NCBI RefSeq assembly: GCF_000830985.1
Contig: NZ_CP007151.1
Span: forward strand, 3,100,001-3,164,000
DNA length: 64,000 nucleotides
Direction of reading: 5' to 3'
Source of the DNA: Marinobacter similis
GTDB taxonomy: Bacteria; Pseudomonadota; Gammaproteobacteria; Pseudomonadales; Oleiphilaceae
The notes below the pieces were generated by a model that saw only the letters and a program-made list of their open reading frames with translations, had not been told where the DNA came from and did no database searches. The position numbers and the translations under genes are program-made. Numbering within the stretch: the first letter of the stretch is position 1; each line of letters starts with the position of its first letter. Below are positions 21,145 through 32,083 of the stretch, one piece after another.

Positions 21145-21765
21145 ATGTTCACAGGTATTGTTCAAGGCATTGCAACTGTCGAAAAGGTAACCGCAGCACC
21201 CGGGTTAAGCACCCTGGTCATTCGCCTGCCTGACAACAAGGCGGCCGGCATCACCATCGGCGCCTCGGTGGCCATCAATGGCACCTGCCTGACCGTCACC
21301 CGCCAGGACAACAATGACCTGTACTTTGATGCTATGCAGGAGACGCTGCAGTGCACCACACTTGGCGACCTTCAGGCCGGACACGAGATCAACTTTGAGC
21401 GGGCGGCGCGAATTGGCGACGAGATTGGCGGGCATTTGCTGTCTGGCCATATTCACACTACGGCCACCATCGCCGAGATCGTGAAAACCGAAAACAATGT
21501 GACGCTTTGGTTTGAAGTGCCAGCGGCCTGGACCAAGTACATCTTCACCAAAGGCTATATCGCCATCAACGGCGCCAGCTTGACCATTGGTGAGGTGGAG
21601 GGCAATCGTTTCAACGTGCACCTTATTCCGGAAACCCTGAGGGCAACCACCTTTGGCACCGCCAGCGAGGGCCAGCGCGTTAACATCGAGATCGACAGCC
21701 AGACTCAGACCATCGTGGATACCCTGGCCCGGCTCGGCTACGACCAGCCGCCTACGGCCCGATAA
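21145..21765 (+). CDS. ribE: Riboflavin synthase, alpha chain
   Basis: A 206-residue protein made of two lumazine-binding repeats (1-97 and 98-195), each carrying the family strand order. It begins MFTGIVQGIATVEK; the second repeat has YIAINGASLTIGE, which mirrors VAINGTCLTVT in the first. The enzyme converts two 6,7-dimethyl-8-ribityllumazine molecules to riboflavin and a pyrimidine. A GAGGT sits seven bases before the ATG. No FMN riboswitch is visible upstream. It stands alone here, away from ribD, ribH and ribB. Confidence 0.95.
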   Translation: MFTGIVQGIATVEKVTAAPGLSTLVIRLPDNKAAGITIGASVAINGTCLTVTRQDNNDLYFDAMQETLQCTTLGDLQAGHEINFERAARIGDEIGGHLLSGHIHTTATIAEIVKTENNVTLWFEVPAAWTKYIFTKGYIAINGASLTIGEVEGNRFNVHLIPETLRATTFGTASEGQRVNIEIDSQTQTIVDTLARLGYDQPPTAR

Positions 21766-21800
21766 CCTAGCACCACTGCCCTACTCTGAAGGCTCGTGGC

Positions 21801-22952
21801 TCAACGTTGGCCAGCCTCAAGGACTACGAACTTGGGGTTGGCGTCGAGCTGACGAACAGCGGGGAAGAATTTCCGCAGGCTGCGGTGGTAGCCGAGGTGA
21901 CGATTGCCAACGATCAGCAGCGAACCGCCTGGCGCCAGGTGCTGCGCCGCGGCCTTGAACAGACGAAGGGCGATGTGATCGCCGACCACCCCGCCTTCAT
22001 GAAACGGCGGATTAAGCAGAATCAGATCAAACTGCCCAGCCGAACCGTCGATGCCATCGGCGTGATCAAAGCGGGCCTGACTTTTCGGAAACAGCTGAGA
22101 CACATTTTCCCGGGCGCTGGACACCGCTTGGCTGGAGACATCCGCAAAGGTCACATCCAGATCCGGCCGTTGCTCCAGCGCCACAAGCCCAACCACACCA
22201 TTGCCACAGGCCAGATCCAGAACCCGGGCATTTGCCGCCAGTGCAGATACCGCGGTTTTCACATGGGGCAAAAACAAGCGGGTGCCAATATCCAATTTTT
22301 CCCGGGCAAACACGGCAGGCAAGGCGCTTGCCTGCACCTTGCTCCCGTCTACCGTGTAGCTTTTCCAGCTACCGGGCCAGCTGTCGAGAGCGGCAGTACC
22401 GCGACGGCAAACCACTACCCGTGCTTTCTTGCGAGCAGGCAGAACAGCTTCTGTGGGCACGGCCTGAGCAAAAACCTCAACACCACGATCGGGCAGATGC
22501 TTGATCATCCCACCCGTCAGCAACACGCCGTCTTCAGCCAGCACACCATTAATCCAGCGCAGCTGCCAGGCCAGGTATTCAGCCTGGCGCGGTACTCTCA
22601 AAATAACGACGTCGTACTCGCCCTGCGGCGGGTTCAGCCAACTGAATACCGTTGACGGTGCGTCGACGGCGGAATTCAGACCAGCATTGTGCACCACCGC
22701 CGCGGGCAAGGTTGCACTGTCGGCAACCAAGTCCGGATTGAAGGCGCGCAACCCCAGCGTCAACGCTCCGAACTGGTCATCAATAATGAGCACGCGGGGA
22801 GACGGCAGCATGGCCAGGCGCTGATGCGCCTCAGCCAGCAGCAACTCGTCGGCTGCATCCCACGCTCGCAGCGAGGCGTCGCCGCCACCCGGACGGGATA
22901 AAGTCAGGGCGCCGTCCGGCGTGTCCATCACTGCAGTGGTCATATTGGGCAT
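21801..22952 (-). CDS. rlmG: 23S rRNA (guanine-1835-N2) methyltransferase RlmG
   Basis: The 383-residue protein has the duplicated methyltransferase architecture shared by RlmG and RsmC: a degenerate N-terminal Rossmann domain (RVLIIDDQFGALTLGL) and an active C-terminal one with the SAM motif VLDLACGNGVVGLVAL and the catalytic motif LLNPPFHEGGVV. Between them sits KLDIGTRLFLPHV, typical of the family. The sequence resembles RlmG more than RsmC, which is the next gene but one. Two ATGs lie nine bases apart at the start; either is possible. Confidence 0.87.
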   Translation of the reverse strand: MPNMTTAVMDTPDGALTLSRPGGGDASLRAWDAADELLLAEAHQRLAMLPSPRVLIIDDQFGALTLGLRAFNPDLVADSATLPAAVVHNAGLNSAVDAPSTVFSWLNPPQGEYDVVILRVPRQAEYLAWQLRWINGVLAEDGVLLTGGMIKHLPDRGVEVFAQAVPTEAVLPARKKARVVVCRRGTAALDSWPGSWKSYTVDGSKVQASALPAVFAREKLDIGTRLFLPHVKTAVSALAANARVLDLACGNGVVGLVALEQRPDLDVTFADVSSQAVSSARENVSQLFPKSQARFDHADGIDGSAGQFDLILLNPPFHEGGVVGDHIALRLFKAAAQHLAPGGSLLIVGNRHLGYHRSLRKFFPAVRQLDANPKFVVLEAGQR

Positions 22953-22983
22953 CCAAGAGGGGGATTCATCACAAAAGCATTAT

Positions 22984-23106
22984 TTTAGGCTGTTTATTCT
23001 AGAAATTAAGCCTAAATTATGGGGTGTTCACGCATTATCCTTTTTCTGGTTGGCTCCGTTGTTGTGGACGCAAACCCTTTGCCCCTCACCCCAGGGGCTT
23101 TTTTTT
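22984..23106 (+). ncRNA. Candidate small RNA between rlmG and rsmC
   Basis: Both flanking genes run on the minus strand, yet this gap holds a plus-strand intrinsic terminator (23081-23106). Upstream is an AT-rich stretch with an eight-base inverted repeat, TTTAGGCT (22984-22991) and AGCCTAAA (23009-23016), then about 60 bases of mixed composition. No open frame or tRNA is seen. The nearest plus-strand gene, ribE, ends 1.2 kb upstream, so the terminator probably ends a short local transcript. I cannot place its 5' end; TATTCT at 22995-23000 and TAAATT at 23012-23017 are weak -10 candidates. The repeat may instead be an rlmG operator. Confidence 0.4.
23081..23106 (+). terminator. Rho-independent terminator on the plus strand
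   Basis: GCCCCT (23081-23086), a six-base loop and AGGGGC (23093-23098) are followed by eight T residues. On the minus strand no T run follows the stem, so it cannot serve rsmC or rlmG as a terminator. Confidence 0.8.
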
Positions 23107-23128
23107 GTCTGGCATTTCGCTTTGACAC

Positions 23129-24175
23129 TTAACGACGCGTGGCGCGGTACACCGTGAAACGGCGATCTTCGGTCAGGCGCTCCACCGGTCCCACGAAACG
23201 TTTAATCAGGTTTTCGTACGGCAGGAAAGTGTTGGCAACCAGCCTCAGTTCACCCCGGGTCTTGAGATGACGCGCCACCGACCGCAGGAAATCCTCGGTC
23301 ATGGAAATGTCGGTGCGCACACCCGCATGGAATGGTGGGTTGGTCACGATAGCCGGCCAGACACCCTCAACATCGGCCAGGCCATCTGACGCAATGATCT
23401 CGCCGGATGCCCCTGCCCGCTCGTAGGTTGCTCGGGCACACATTACCGCCTGGGATTGAACGTCTACCCCATCCACCGGCGCCACCGGCCGGCCTTGGTC
23501 CCGCTGCCAAGCCTGGTGCCAGGAACCGATAACGCCTGCGCCACAAGCGAAATCGAGAACCCGATTGGCTTTCAGTGGCGTACTGACCAGGCTGTCCAGC
23601 AACATAGACGTACCCACATCCAGCTCGCCCTGGCTGAAGATACCAGGCAAGCCACAGACCTCCACCGTGCTGCCAGCATTGGTTATCGAGTGCCATTCCA
23701 TCCAGTCCGCCACGTCAAAGTGCGCCAACGGCGCTAGGCCAATGGCTACCCAAACCTGGCAATGCCGCGCGCTATCAACCTTGGCCGCATCCGGATCGAT
23801 GGTCTTGAGTTGCTTCACTGCACCGGCGATGCCTTCCTTCTTCTCACCAATCAGGATCAGAGCGGCGTCCGGTGCCGCTATCCAGCGCGCCAGCGCCAGC
23901 CTCAGATCAAGCTCGGCACGGGCCTTGGGCAGGAACACCACCACTGTGTCGAAGCTGGAGGCCGTGAGTGCAGGATTGTCGTAACCAAAACACACCTGCC
24001 AGTTTGGCGGCCCGGCCAGCTCCTCGGCGTAGCCCGCGTGCTCGCTCATTGCCAAACCACCGGAAGGAAGCTCTGGCAGCAATGCGCCGGAACTTGCTCC
24101 CAGCAAGGCCACACGACCTTTCAGCAGAGAACGATTTCGAAGCAGGGCTTCATGGGATTTTGGCAATTCGGACAT
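23129..24175 (-). CDS. rsmC: 16S rRNA (guanine-1207-N2) methyltransferase RsmC
   Basis: A 348-residue two-domain RNA methyltransferase. The inactive N-terminal half contains VVVFLPKARAELDLRLALA; the C-terminal half has GELDVGTSMLLDSL, the SAM motif VLDFACGAGVIG and the catalytic VTNPPFHAGVRTD. RsmC methylates G1207 in the assembled 30S subunit. It is paralogous to rlmG, about 180 bases away on the same strand. It ends with VYRATRR, as is common for RsmC. No strong ribosome site is visible at the start, and the ATG was chosen by homology. Confidence 0.87.
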   Translation of the reverse strand: MSELPKSHEALLRNRSLLKGRVALLGASSGALLPELPSGGLAMSEHAGYAEELAGPPNWQVCFGYDNPALTASSFDTVVVFLPKARAELDLRLALARWIAAPDAALILIGEKKEGIAGAVKQLKTIDPDAAKVDSARHCQVWVAIGLAPLAHFDVADWMEWHSITNAGSTVEVCGLPGIFSQGELDVGTSMLLDSLVSTPLKANRVLDFACGAGVIGSWHQAWQRDQGRPVAPVDGVDVQSQAVMCARATYERAGASGEIIASDGLADVEGVWPAIVTNPPFHAGVRTDISMTEDFLRSVARHLKTRGELRLVANTFLPYENLIKRFVGPVERLTEDRRFTVYRATRR

Positions 24176-24285
24176 CGGCAGGGGGACCCCGTTACTGGTT
24201 CTGGAAACGGGCTACTCTAACTGGAATCGGCCCGCAAGTCCCGCCAGAACTGGCGTACCTTACGGGCCGATGCGACTACTTGGCG

Positions 24286-24966
24286 TCAGGCCTTATCCTT
24301 GCGACCCGACCGAACCGGCCTCGCCGCCAGCTCTTCGATAGCCCGACTCTTAACCGATTCACGCTCGTCGTTACCGGAAATGGAAAGTCCCATATCCCGC
24401 AGAACGCCATCATGAAGTGCGTAAACAAAGCCATGCACCGTCAGAGGCTGACCGCGCTTCCAGGCATCCTGAACAATGCTGTTCTGGGTCACATGGTCAA
24501 CCTGTTCAACCACGTTGAGCTCGCACAGCCGGTCCACACGATCCTGAACGTCTGTGACCTTATCAAGGATAGGCTGATGGAGGTCACGCACGTCCTGGAT
24601 ATGACGCAGCCAGTTTGTGATCAGACCAGAACCTTCGTTCAGCAGCGCCGCACGCACACCGCCACAGCCATAATGGCCGACCACCATGATGTGCTTGACC
24701 TTCAGCACCTCGACCGCAAACTGTAGCACCGACAAGCAGTTGAAATCGGTGTGCACCACCACGTTGGCAACGTTCCGGTGCACAAACAATTCCCCTGGCA
24801 TCAGATCAACAATCTGGTTCGCCGGCACTCGGCTGTCTGCACAGCCAATCCAAAGGTACTCCGGCGCCTGCTGGCTGGATAGGCGGTCGAAAAACTTCGG
24901 ATCTTCCGCTTTGATCCCAGCCGCCCAGGCCTGGTTTTTCTCAAGTAGACGGTCAAGCTGACCCAT
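24286..24966 (-). CDS. can: Beta-class carbonic anhydrase
   Basis: A cytoplasmic zinc enzyme that interconverts CO2 and bicarbonate. Counting from an upstream GTG at 24972, zinc ligands are Cys44 and Asp46 (WIGCADSRVP) and His100 and Cys103 (VVGHYGCGGV); Asp46 and Arg48 form the catalytic dyad. I prefer the ATG at 24966 (MGQLDRLLEKN, 226 residues) because GGGAG lies seven bases before it. The C-terminal GRKDKA tail is basic. It is a single gene with gaps on both sides. Confidence 0.93.
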   Translation of the reverse strand: MGQLDRLLEKNQAWAAGIKAEDPKFFDRLSSQQAPEYLWIGCADSRVPANQIVDLMPGELFVHRNVANVVVHTDFNCLSVLQFAVEVLKVKHIMVVGHYGCGGVRAALLNEGSGLITNWLRHIQDVRDLHQPILDKVTDVQDRVDRLCELNVVEQVDHVTQNSIVQDAWKRGQPLTVHGFVYALHDGVLRDMGLSISGNDERESVKSRAIEELAARPVRSGRKDKA

Positions 24967-25032
24967 CGACACACTCCCTCTTAAGCTATTGACCCTTCAA
25001 ATTGAAAGGCATCTGTTTGTCCAAAGCAATAC

Positions 25033-28000
25033 TCAAGTGGTCGCATTCGCTGTTGCGCTCTCAGCCTCAGCTTGTACCCCGTTCACGCTGCCACTCTCAG
25101 TCTCATTGTCGGCCTCAAGCTGACCAGAATGCATGGTGCTCTGGGCGAGATCCAGTAGCTCTCGCAGGGCCACGGAGAACATGGCGTATTCCGGCTCACG
25201 GACGCTCTTCAGCTCCGCCAGCATGGACTTCCAGCGCTTGATCATTCCCACATGACGCTGAAGCCAGGCATCGACACAGGCCGGTACGTCCTCCGACTTA
25301 CCCGCCAACCGGAGCACGCCGGTTGTGAGTGCTCTCTGCTGCCACTCCAGATCCTCCCGGAAGCTCTCCCGGGCAAGGGCCTGCCAGTGCGATGCGGGTG
25401 CCAATGAAGCAATGGCCCGGGCAAACCAGTTCAGATCCAGCTTGTCGCCCAGCTCATAGTACAGATTCGCGACCGTTTTCAGCGGCATACCAGACGCTTC
25501 CTGGGCCTCAATGATACCCAGTGACGAGTACAGGTAGTCAGTACCCGACACCACCGAGGCCAGCTCTGCGGGCAGTCCGGCATCGACCAGCCCCTGATGC
25601 CGTTTCTGCCAGGCGTTTCGGGCATGGTCACCGAGGTAGTCCGGCAAGCTGGCGGTGATAGCCCAGACACTGTCGGCGAAGCGCTCGATGTGGTTCTGGA
25701 TACTGAGTTCCGCCCGACGATTGCGGAGCAACCACCGTACCGAGCGACGCATCAGCCGCATCAGATCCTGCATCAGCTCCATTTGCAACTGGGCCGGCAC
25801 GTTGAAGTCCTGATGCTCGATCTTGTCCCACCAGTTATCGATGCGGAACACATCGCGGGCAATGATCCAGGCCAGGGCGATGGACGCCGCGTCAGCACCG
25901 GTGGACTGATTTAGCCGTTCGACAAAGGTGATCCCCATGTGATTGACCATGTCGTTGGCAATCTGGGTAGCGATAATTTCACGCCGCAGCTGGTGCTCGC
26001 CCAACTCCTTGGAGAACTTCTGGGTTAGCCCGCGCGGGAACACCTTGTACATTTCACCGGCCAGCAACGGCTCATCCGGCAGCGTGCTATTGATGAGCGT
26101 TTGCTTCAGATCGCCTTTCACGTAGGAAATCAGCACCGACAGTTCCGGCCGGGTCAGGCCTTTCTTGTCGAGCTTGCGCTCCGACAGGGTTTCGTCGTCG
26201 GGCAGGAATTCCAGCGACCGGTTGAGCTTGCTTCATTTTCAAAGGTATTCATCAGCCGGCGGTATTCCTCCAGCCGGACGGCCGCATCCTCACTGGCAAT
26301 ACTGATGGCCTGGGTCTGCCGGTAGTTGTTCTTCAACACCAGGGCAGCGACGTCATCGGTCATTTCTTCCAGCATAACGTTGCGCTGCTTGCCGGTCAGA
26401 TCGCCCACGGCAACGGCCTGATTCAGCAGGATTTTCATATTCACTTCGTGGTCCGAACAGTCGACGCCACCAGAGTTGTCGATGAAGTCGGTGTTCATAC
26501 GTCCGCCGCGAAGTGCGAACTCAATCCGGCCGAGCTGGGTAAGACCGAGGTTACCGCCCTCGCCCACGACCTTGCAGCGCAGCTCGGCACCGTTTACCCG
26601 CAGACCATCGTTGGCCTTGTCGCCAACGTCGCTATGGGACTCGCCCGCGGATTTCACATAGGTGCCAATGCCGCCAACCCAGAGCAGGTCTACCTGGGCC
26701 TTGAGGATGTGGGAGATCAGCATGTTCGGAGGTACCCGATCAGACTTGATGCCCAGCAGCTTCTTCATTTCCGCACTGACCGGGATGGACTTGGCGTTGC
26801 GACTGAACACGCCACCACCCTTGGAAATCAGCTTGGTGTCGTAATCGGTCCAGGCCGAACGGGGCATTTCGAACAGCCGCTTGCGTTCCTTGAAGCTCTT
26901 TTCCGGATCCGGGGTCGGATCGATAAAAATATGAATATGGTTGAAGGCTGCCACCAGCTTGGTCTTCTCGGAACAGAGCATGCCGTTGCCAAAGACATCG
27001 CCGCCCATGTCGCCGATGCCGATGGCAGTGAACTCATCCAGGGCCGGGTTGATGCCCATTTCCCGGAAGTGACGTTCCACGGATACCCAGGCACCGCGGG
27101 CGGTAATACCCATCTTCTTGTGGTCGTAACCGTTGCTGCCACCGGAGGCAAAGGCATCGCCCATCCAGAAGCCGTAGTCGGCAGACAGACCGTTGGCGAT
27201 GTCCGAGAAGGTTGCGGTGCCCTTGTCAGCCGCTACAACCAGGTAGTGATCGTCTTCGTCGTGGCGCACCACTCGCTCGGGGGGCTGAATGCCAGCATCC
27301 ACCAGGTTATCCGTGATATCCAGCAGGCCGCGAATGAAGGTCTTGTAGGCTTCAATGCCCTCGGCCTGGAAGGCCTCACGGTCTGACGGATCGGGCAGGC
27401 GCTTGGCGACAAAACCGCCCTTGGCACCCACCGGCACGATAACCGCGTTCTTGACCTGTTGCGCCTTCACCAGGCCCAGGATCTCGGTCCGGTAATCCTC
27501 GAACCGGTCCGACCAGCGCAGGCCGCCACGGGCAACCTTGCCACCGCGCAGGTGCACACCTTCCACCCGCGGCGAGTAGACAAAGATCTCGAACATGGGC
27601 AGCGGCAACGGCACATCCGGAATGCTTGACGGATCAAACTTAACGCTGATGTACGGCTTGGGGCCGCCATTTTCATCGTGCTGATAAAAGTTGGTGCGCA
27701 GAGTCGCCTGCATTAACTCCATGTACAGCCGCAACACCCTGTCTTCACTGAGGTTATCGACCCCGTCCAGACCGGCGTTGAACTCGATTTCCAGTTTCTG
27801 CTGAGCCGCCTTGCTCTGGCCGTCACTCTGGAAACGGTCCGGGTTGAAGCGTACCTCGAAGTACTCGAGCAGCAGCCTGGCCAGATCCATATGGTTGACC
27901 AGGGTGTTCGAGATGAAAGTCTGACTGTTGGAGAAGCGGATCTGGCGCATGTACCGCGCGAAGGTCCGCAACAGCGCAATCTCGCGCCAGCTCATGTACG

Positions 28001-29977
28001 ACGTCAGCAGCATCCGGTTGAAGGCGTCGTTTTCGGCGTCGCCGTGCCAGACCCGACGGAACAGATCCTCGAAGATCGGGCGGATGCGATGGATATCCAC
28101 AACGCGGCCGGTGTGGGCCTGCAGCGTGAAGTCGTGAATCCACACCGACTTGCCATGACGGTCGATGACTTCAAACGGATGCTCACCCAGTACCCGGAAG
28201 CCCAGGTTATCGAAGATCGGCATCACGTCGGACAACGGCAGCGGCTGATCCGGATAAAAGAGTTTGAAATGCAGGGTGCTTTCATCCTCTTCCAGGGCCC
28301 GGTAGAAGCTCATGGCCAGGTCACTGCACTTGGCAGCGCTGGAGATGTGCTCCAGATCGATTGCGGCCCGGCGCGGCGAGAACATGTCGGTGTAGCTGGC
28401 CGGGAAGCCGCCGGACCACAACCGCGACAGCTCGTTGCCCTGCTCTTCGCCGTAAGCTTCGCTCAGGGCTCGTAGAGGCCATCGCGCCAGGACTGCGCCA
28501 TCTCGATGACTTTTTCACGAATCTCGGCAATCGGTATCTGCCGGTTCTCAACCTGGGGTACACGGATGGTGAACTGAACCCGGGCCAGCACCGATTCGGA
28601 GAAGTGGGTAACAAATTCGATGTCTTCCGCTTCCAGTCTGTCCAGCAGCACCTGCTCGACCTTTTGTCGCAGCTCGGTGTTGTAGATATCGCGGGGGAAG
28701 AACGCCAGGCAGGTGACAAACTGGCCGTATACGTCTTCGCGCATGAACAGCTCAATGCGGCGGCGCTCCTGGATGTACAGGATGTTCTTGGCCACCTTCA
28801 ACAGATCTTTGCTTTCGATCTGGAACAGTTCGTCCCGGGGATAAACGGTAAGGATCTGGTCCAGTTCTTTGCCCGCGTAGTCGTCCCGCAGGAACCCGGA
28901 GCGCTTGATCACGTTCTGGAACTTCCGGCGCAGCAGCGGGATCTCGTCCGGGCGTTCGTTGTAAACACGGGAGGTGTACAGGCCCAGGAAGCGACGCTCA
29001 CCGACCACTTCGCCCTTGCTGTTAAACTTCTTGACCGCGATGTAGTCCGGGTAGGCCGGACGATGCACCCGCGAGCGCTGGGCGGATTTGGCAAAAATAA
29101 AGATATCGTCAGTGCGCGTCATTTCATGGCGCGTGCGCTGGGGCAGCTCGTTTAGCCGAACCCGATCCGGACGCTCGTTGTTGACTCGCAGGATGCCCAG
29201 CTCCGAGTTCTCGACCCGGCGCACCACCATGCCACTTTTATCCTTGGCAAAATCGTACTCGTCGTAACCCAGAAACGTGAAGTGATCCTGAACCAGCCAG
29301 TTCAGGAAGGCTCTTGCCTCCTCTTTCTGTTCATCATCGATTCCGGCGGCGGTGGTATCCAGTTCATCCAGGATTTCACACACTTTGTCGGTCACAATTG
29401 GAAAATCGGAAACGGCGATGCGCACTTCGTGCAGCACTTTCTGTAGCGCTTCTTCGAGCTCGCTCAGGTCGGCTGGATCGCTGTGTCGGTCGATTTCCAG
29501 CACGATGAAAGCTTCAAACTGGGAGTTCTTGTTAGCGCGCTTGTTAGGCAGCAGTTTGCTCAGCTTGCCGTCTTCGGTCCGCTCAACCTGGAGTATGGAA
29601 TGCTGAATGGAGTGGGTGCCGATCTCGCGCTGATTGATGGCAATGCGCAGGGAGTCGATCAAAAAGGGAATATTCGGGTGCAGTATGAAAATGACCGTGT
29701 GGGTCGACTGCCAGCCATCGCTTTCGAGGTCAGGGTTGAACACCGATACAGGGGTTTCGTCGGCGGACCGTTTCTGAAGAAACTGCCAGGCCGCAAGAAC
29801 TGCACCATAGGTGTCCGAAAATCGTCGACTGACCAGCTCCTCAAGAGGAATGTGGGCATAATGCTGCTTCGCGAATTCGCAGATCTTTTTTGCCTCTGTT
29901 TTGGCAATTTTCTGAGCGAACGCATCAGCCAGTTGTTCAAAAAACTGATCCTTGCTGGCTACTGTCAGCGCATTCAT
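25033..29977 (-). CDS. gdhB: NAD-specific glutamate dehydrogenase, 180-kDa class (two bases missing)
   Basis: The repaired protein is about 1648 residues, the size of the large bacterial NAD-GDH that deaminates glutamate to 2-oxoglutarate. The N-terminal part (29977-28470) holds the ACT-like region (TVIFILHPNIPFLIDSLRI). The catalytic core has RGGKVARGGLRWSDRFEDYRTE, VPVGAKGGFV, and GIGDMGGDVFGNGML. The frame breaks near 28468 (GLYE to ALSEAYGEEQGNE) and 26228 (ENE to KLNRSLEFLPDDE), each fixed by one base. GAGG lies six bases before the ATG. In Pseudomonas this gene also neighbours a moxR gene. Confidence 0.93.
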
Positions 29978-30138
29978 GATCGACCTCGGTTAGTGTGAAG
30001 TAAACGTAATCGTCTTATTGTCACATAAGCATAGTCAAACCCTTGATTTTTGCCGGGCAGACACCAAAACTGCGGCAACTACTTACGCATCAAAGACGTT
30101 CTAAGATAAACCCTAGAGAATCGGAGCAGTTCCTTTCA

Positions 30139-30890
30139 ATGTCGCTACAGCATACGTTCGGTGAACTCAGATCACAGTTGGCAAAAAGGATAATCGGACA
30201 GGCTAAATTGGTGGACCGATTACTCATTGCCCTCCTCGCCGATGGCCACCTGCTGGTTGAGGGTGCTCCCGGTCTGGCCAAGACTACGGCGATCAAGGCT
30301 CTGGCCGATCACCTGGACGGCGATTTCCACCGAATTCAGTTCACTCCCGACCTTCTGCCCTCGGACGTCACCGGCAGTGAAATCTACCGGGCTGAAACCG
30401 GTACCTTCGAATTCCAGCGCGGTCCTATTTTCCACAACCTGGTGCTGGCCGATGAAATCAACCGGGCGCCGGCCAAGGTCCAGTCCGCCCTGCTCGAAGC
30501 CATGGGCGAGCGCCAGGTCAGTGTTGGCCTGCGAACCTTCCCGCTCGATCGCCTGTTCATGGTGATGGCAACCCAGAACCCCATTGAGCAGGAAGGCACC
30601 TATCCCCTGCCCGAAGCCCAGCTCGATCGTTTCCTGATGCACGTGGTGATTGATTACCCCTCCGCCGAGGCCGAGAAAGCCATCCTGCATCTGGCGCGCA
30701 ATGACTATCGCCAGGGCCAGGCCGAAGCCAGTGTTCGTGTGACTGCAGAACAGGTCTTTGAGGCCCGCAACGAGGTTGCCGATATCTACATGGCAGAGCC
30801 CGTGGAGCAGTACCTGCTGGCGCTGGTGCTGGCCAGCCGGGACGCCGGCAGCCTGGATCCGGAGCTGGCACGCTGGACCGCCTTTGGCGC
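30139..30890 (+). pseudogene. MoxR-type AAA+ ATPase, truncated at a join
   Basis: The first 250 residues are a clear MoxR ATPase: RIIGQAKLVDRLLIALLADGHLLVEGAPGLAKTT (Walker A), LVLADEINRAPAKVQSALLEAM (Walker B), MATQNPIEQEGTYPLPEAQLDRF (sensor 1 and family motif). After [12 protein letters not shown] the coding sense is lost: the frame continues to 31110 as junk, because the DNA from about 30888 on belongs to mnmE in another frame. MoxR proteins act as chaperone ATPases with vWA partners, which would normally follow. I chose the ATG at 30139 (MSLQHTF) over 30043 by homology. The promoter region is shared with divergent gdhB. Confidence 0.85.
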
Positions 30891-31163
30891 CTGGAAGTGC
30901 TGCGGGATCACCTCAAGCAATGCATGGGCTTTGCCAGCACTACCGAAGGCGGCTTCCTGGCCCGGCGCCGGCACCTGGATGCTCTGGAGCGGGCGCGCGC
31001 AAACCTGTTGCAGGGCCAGGGCCAGCTGGAGGGTTACGGCGCCGGCGAACTGCTCGCCGAGGATTTGCGGGCGGCCCAGGACGCCCTGGGCGAAATCACC
31101 GGGCATCTGAGTCCGGATGAACTGCTGGGCAAGATCTTCTCCAGTTTCTGTATCGGAAAGTAA
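30891..31163 (+). pseudogene. mnmE: mnmE, last 90 codons only
   Basis: The frame [35 protein letters not shown] to the end IFSSFCIGK is the helical C-terminus of the tRNA-modifying GTPase MnmE, including the terminal C-I-G-K whose cysteine is conserved. MnmE acts with MnmG on the wobble uridine of several tRNAs. The GTPase and N-terminal domains are absent and there is no start or ribosome site at the join. mnmG itself lies 13 kb downstream. Either the locus was deleted here or two chromosome regions were joined during assembly. Confidence 0.88.
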
Positions 31164-31317
31164 TGTCAGATTGCCGGCATGCCGGCGGTCAGCCTGGTTT
31201 TTGTTTCAGCTCCGTTACCAATTGATACGTTTTTATCCCCCAATCCGTGAACGCTGGGCGTTAATCTTGCGTTCTAATCAGGGAATTTACTTATTGAGAG
31301 CAATGGGGAGTACAGGC

Positions 31318-32069
31318 GTGATCAAATTACTGACAGGATTTGCCACCGTGGCACTGACGTTGATGCGTCGGCGACCACGGTCCAGGCGCAAGAACGGCTC
31401 TATCTCTACACTGAAAATTTTCCTCCTTATAACATGAGTGCCTCCGGACGAGCGTTCGAGCATGGCAAGGAGGACATCGACGGGTTGTGCACCGAATTGG
31501 TCGTGGCTGCCCTGAAACAGACCAATCTCGATTACCGCATCAAGCTCCGCAACTGGGACTATGGTTACAACCGTGCCCTGCGCAAGGAAAACCACGGCAT
31601 TTTCTGTACCACCTACACCGAAGAACGGGCGCCACTGTTCAAGTGGGTGGGGCCTCTGACTGACAACCTGTGGACAGTTTTCGCACCACCGGGATCGGAT
31701 TTCGAGATGGACGGGCTTTCGGACGCCAAGGGCATGGTGTTTGGTGGTTACCGTAATGACGTGAAATCGGAATACCTGATCAAGAAGGGTTATGAAGTAT
31801 CGGCGCTGGACAGTGATGACCTGAACCCGAAGCGACTGGAACTGGGCCAGATCGATCTCTGGCTGGCCGACCGTCTGGGTGGCCCTTACGTGGCGTCACA
31901 GCAAAATGTTGAAGGCCTGGTACCGGTGTTTTCGTTCAACGATACCCAGCTGTTCCTGGCTTTGAACCTGGAGACATCGGACGAGGTAGTCGCCGAACTG
32001 CAAAGTGGCCTGGCAGCCATCCGTGAATCTGGTATGTTTGAGGCCATTGAAACCAAGTACGGACTCTAA
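31318..32069 (+). CDS. Periplasmic solute-binding protein, family 3 type (one base missing)
   Basis: The GTG at 31318 has GGGAG seven bases upstream and starts a signal peptide (MIKLLTGFATVALTL). At 31360-31361 one base is missing; restoring it gives DASATTVQAQERLYLYTENFPPYNMSA and the intact frame to 32069, 250 residues in all. TENFPPYN and the later DIDGLCTELV and GLVPVFSFNDTQLFLALN segments match extracellular solute-binding family 3 proteins. No permease or ATPase gene is adjacent, so it may act alone or as a sensor. The ligand is unknown; amino acids are the family norm. Confidence 0.75.
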
Positions 32070-32083
32070 TCAGGACGCCCAGT

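Noticed and set aside
30139-31163. A functional MoxR-MnmE fusion protein
   Set aside because: The two parts are in different frames; the moxR frame runs to 31110 as sequence without family resemblance.
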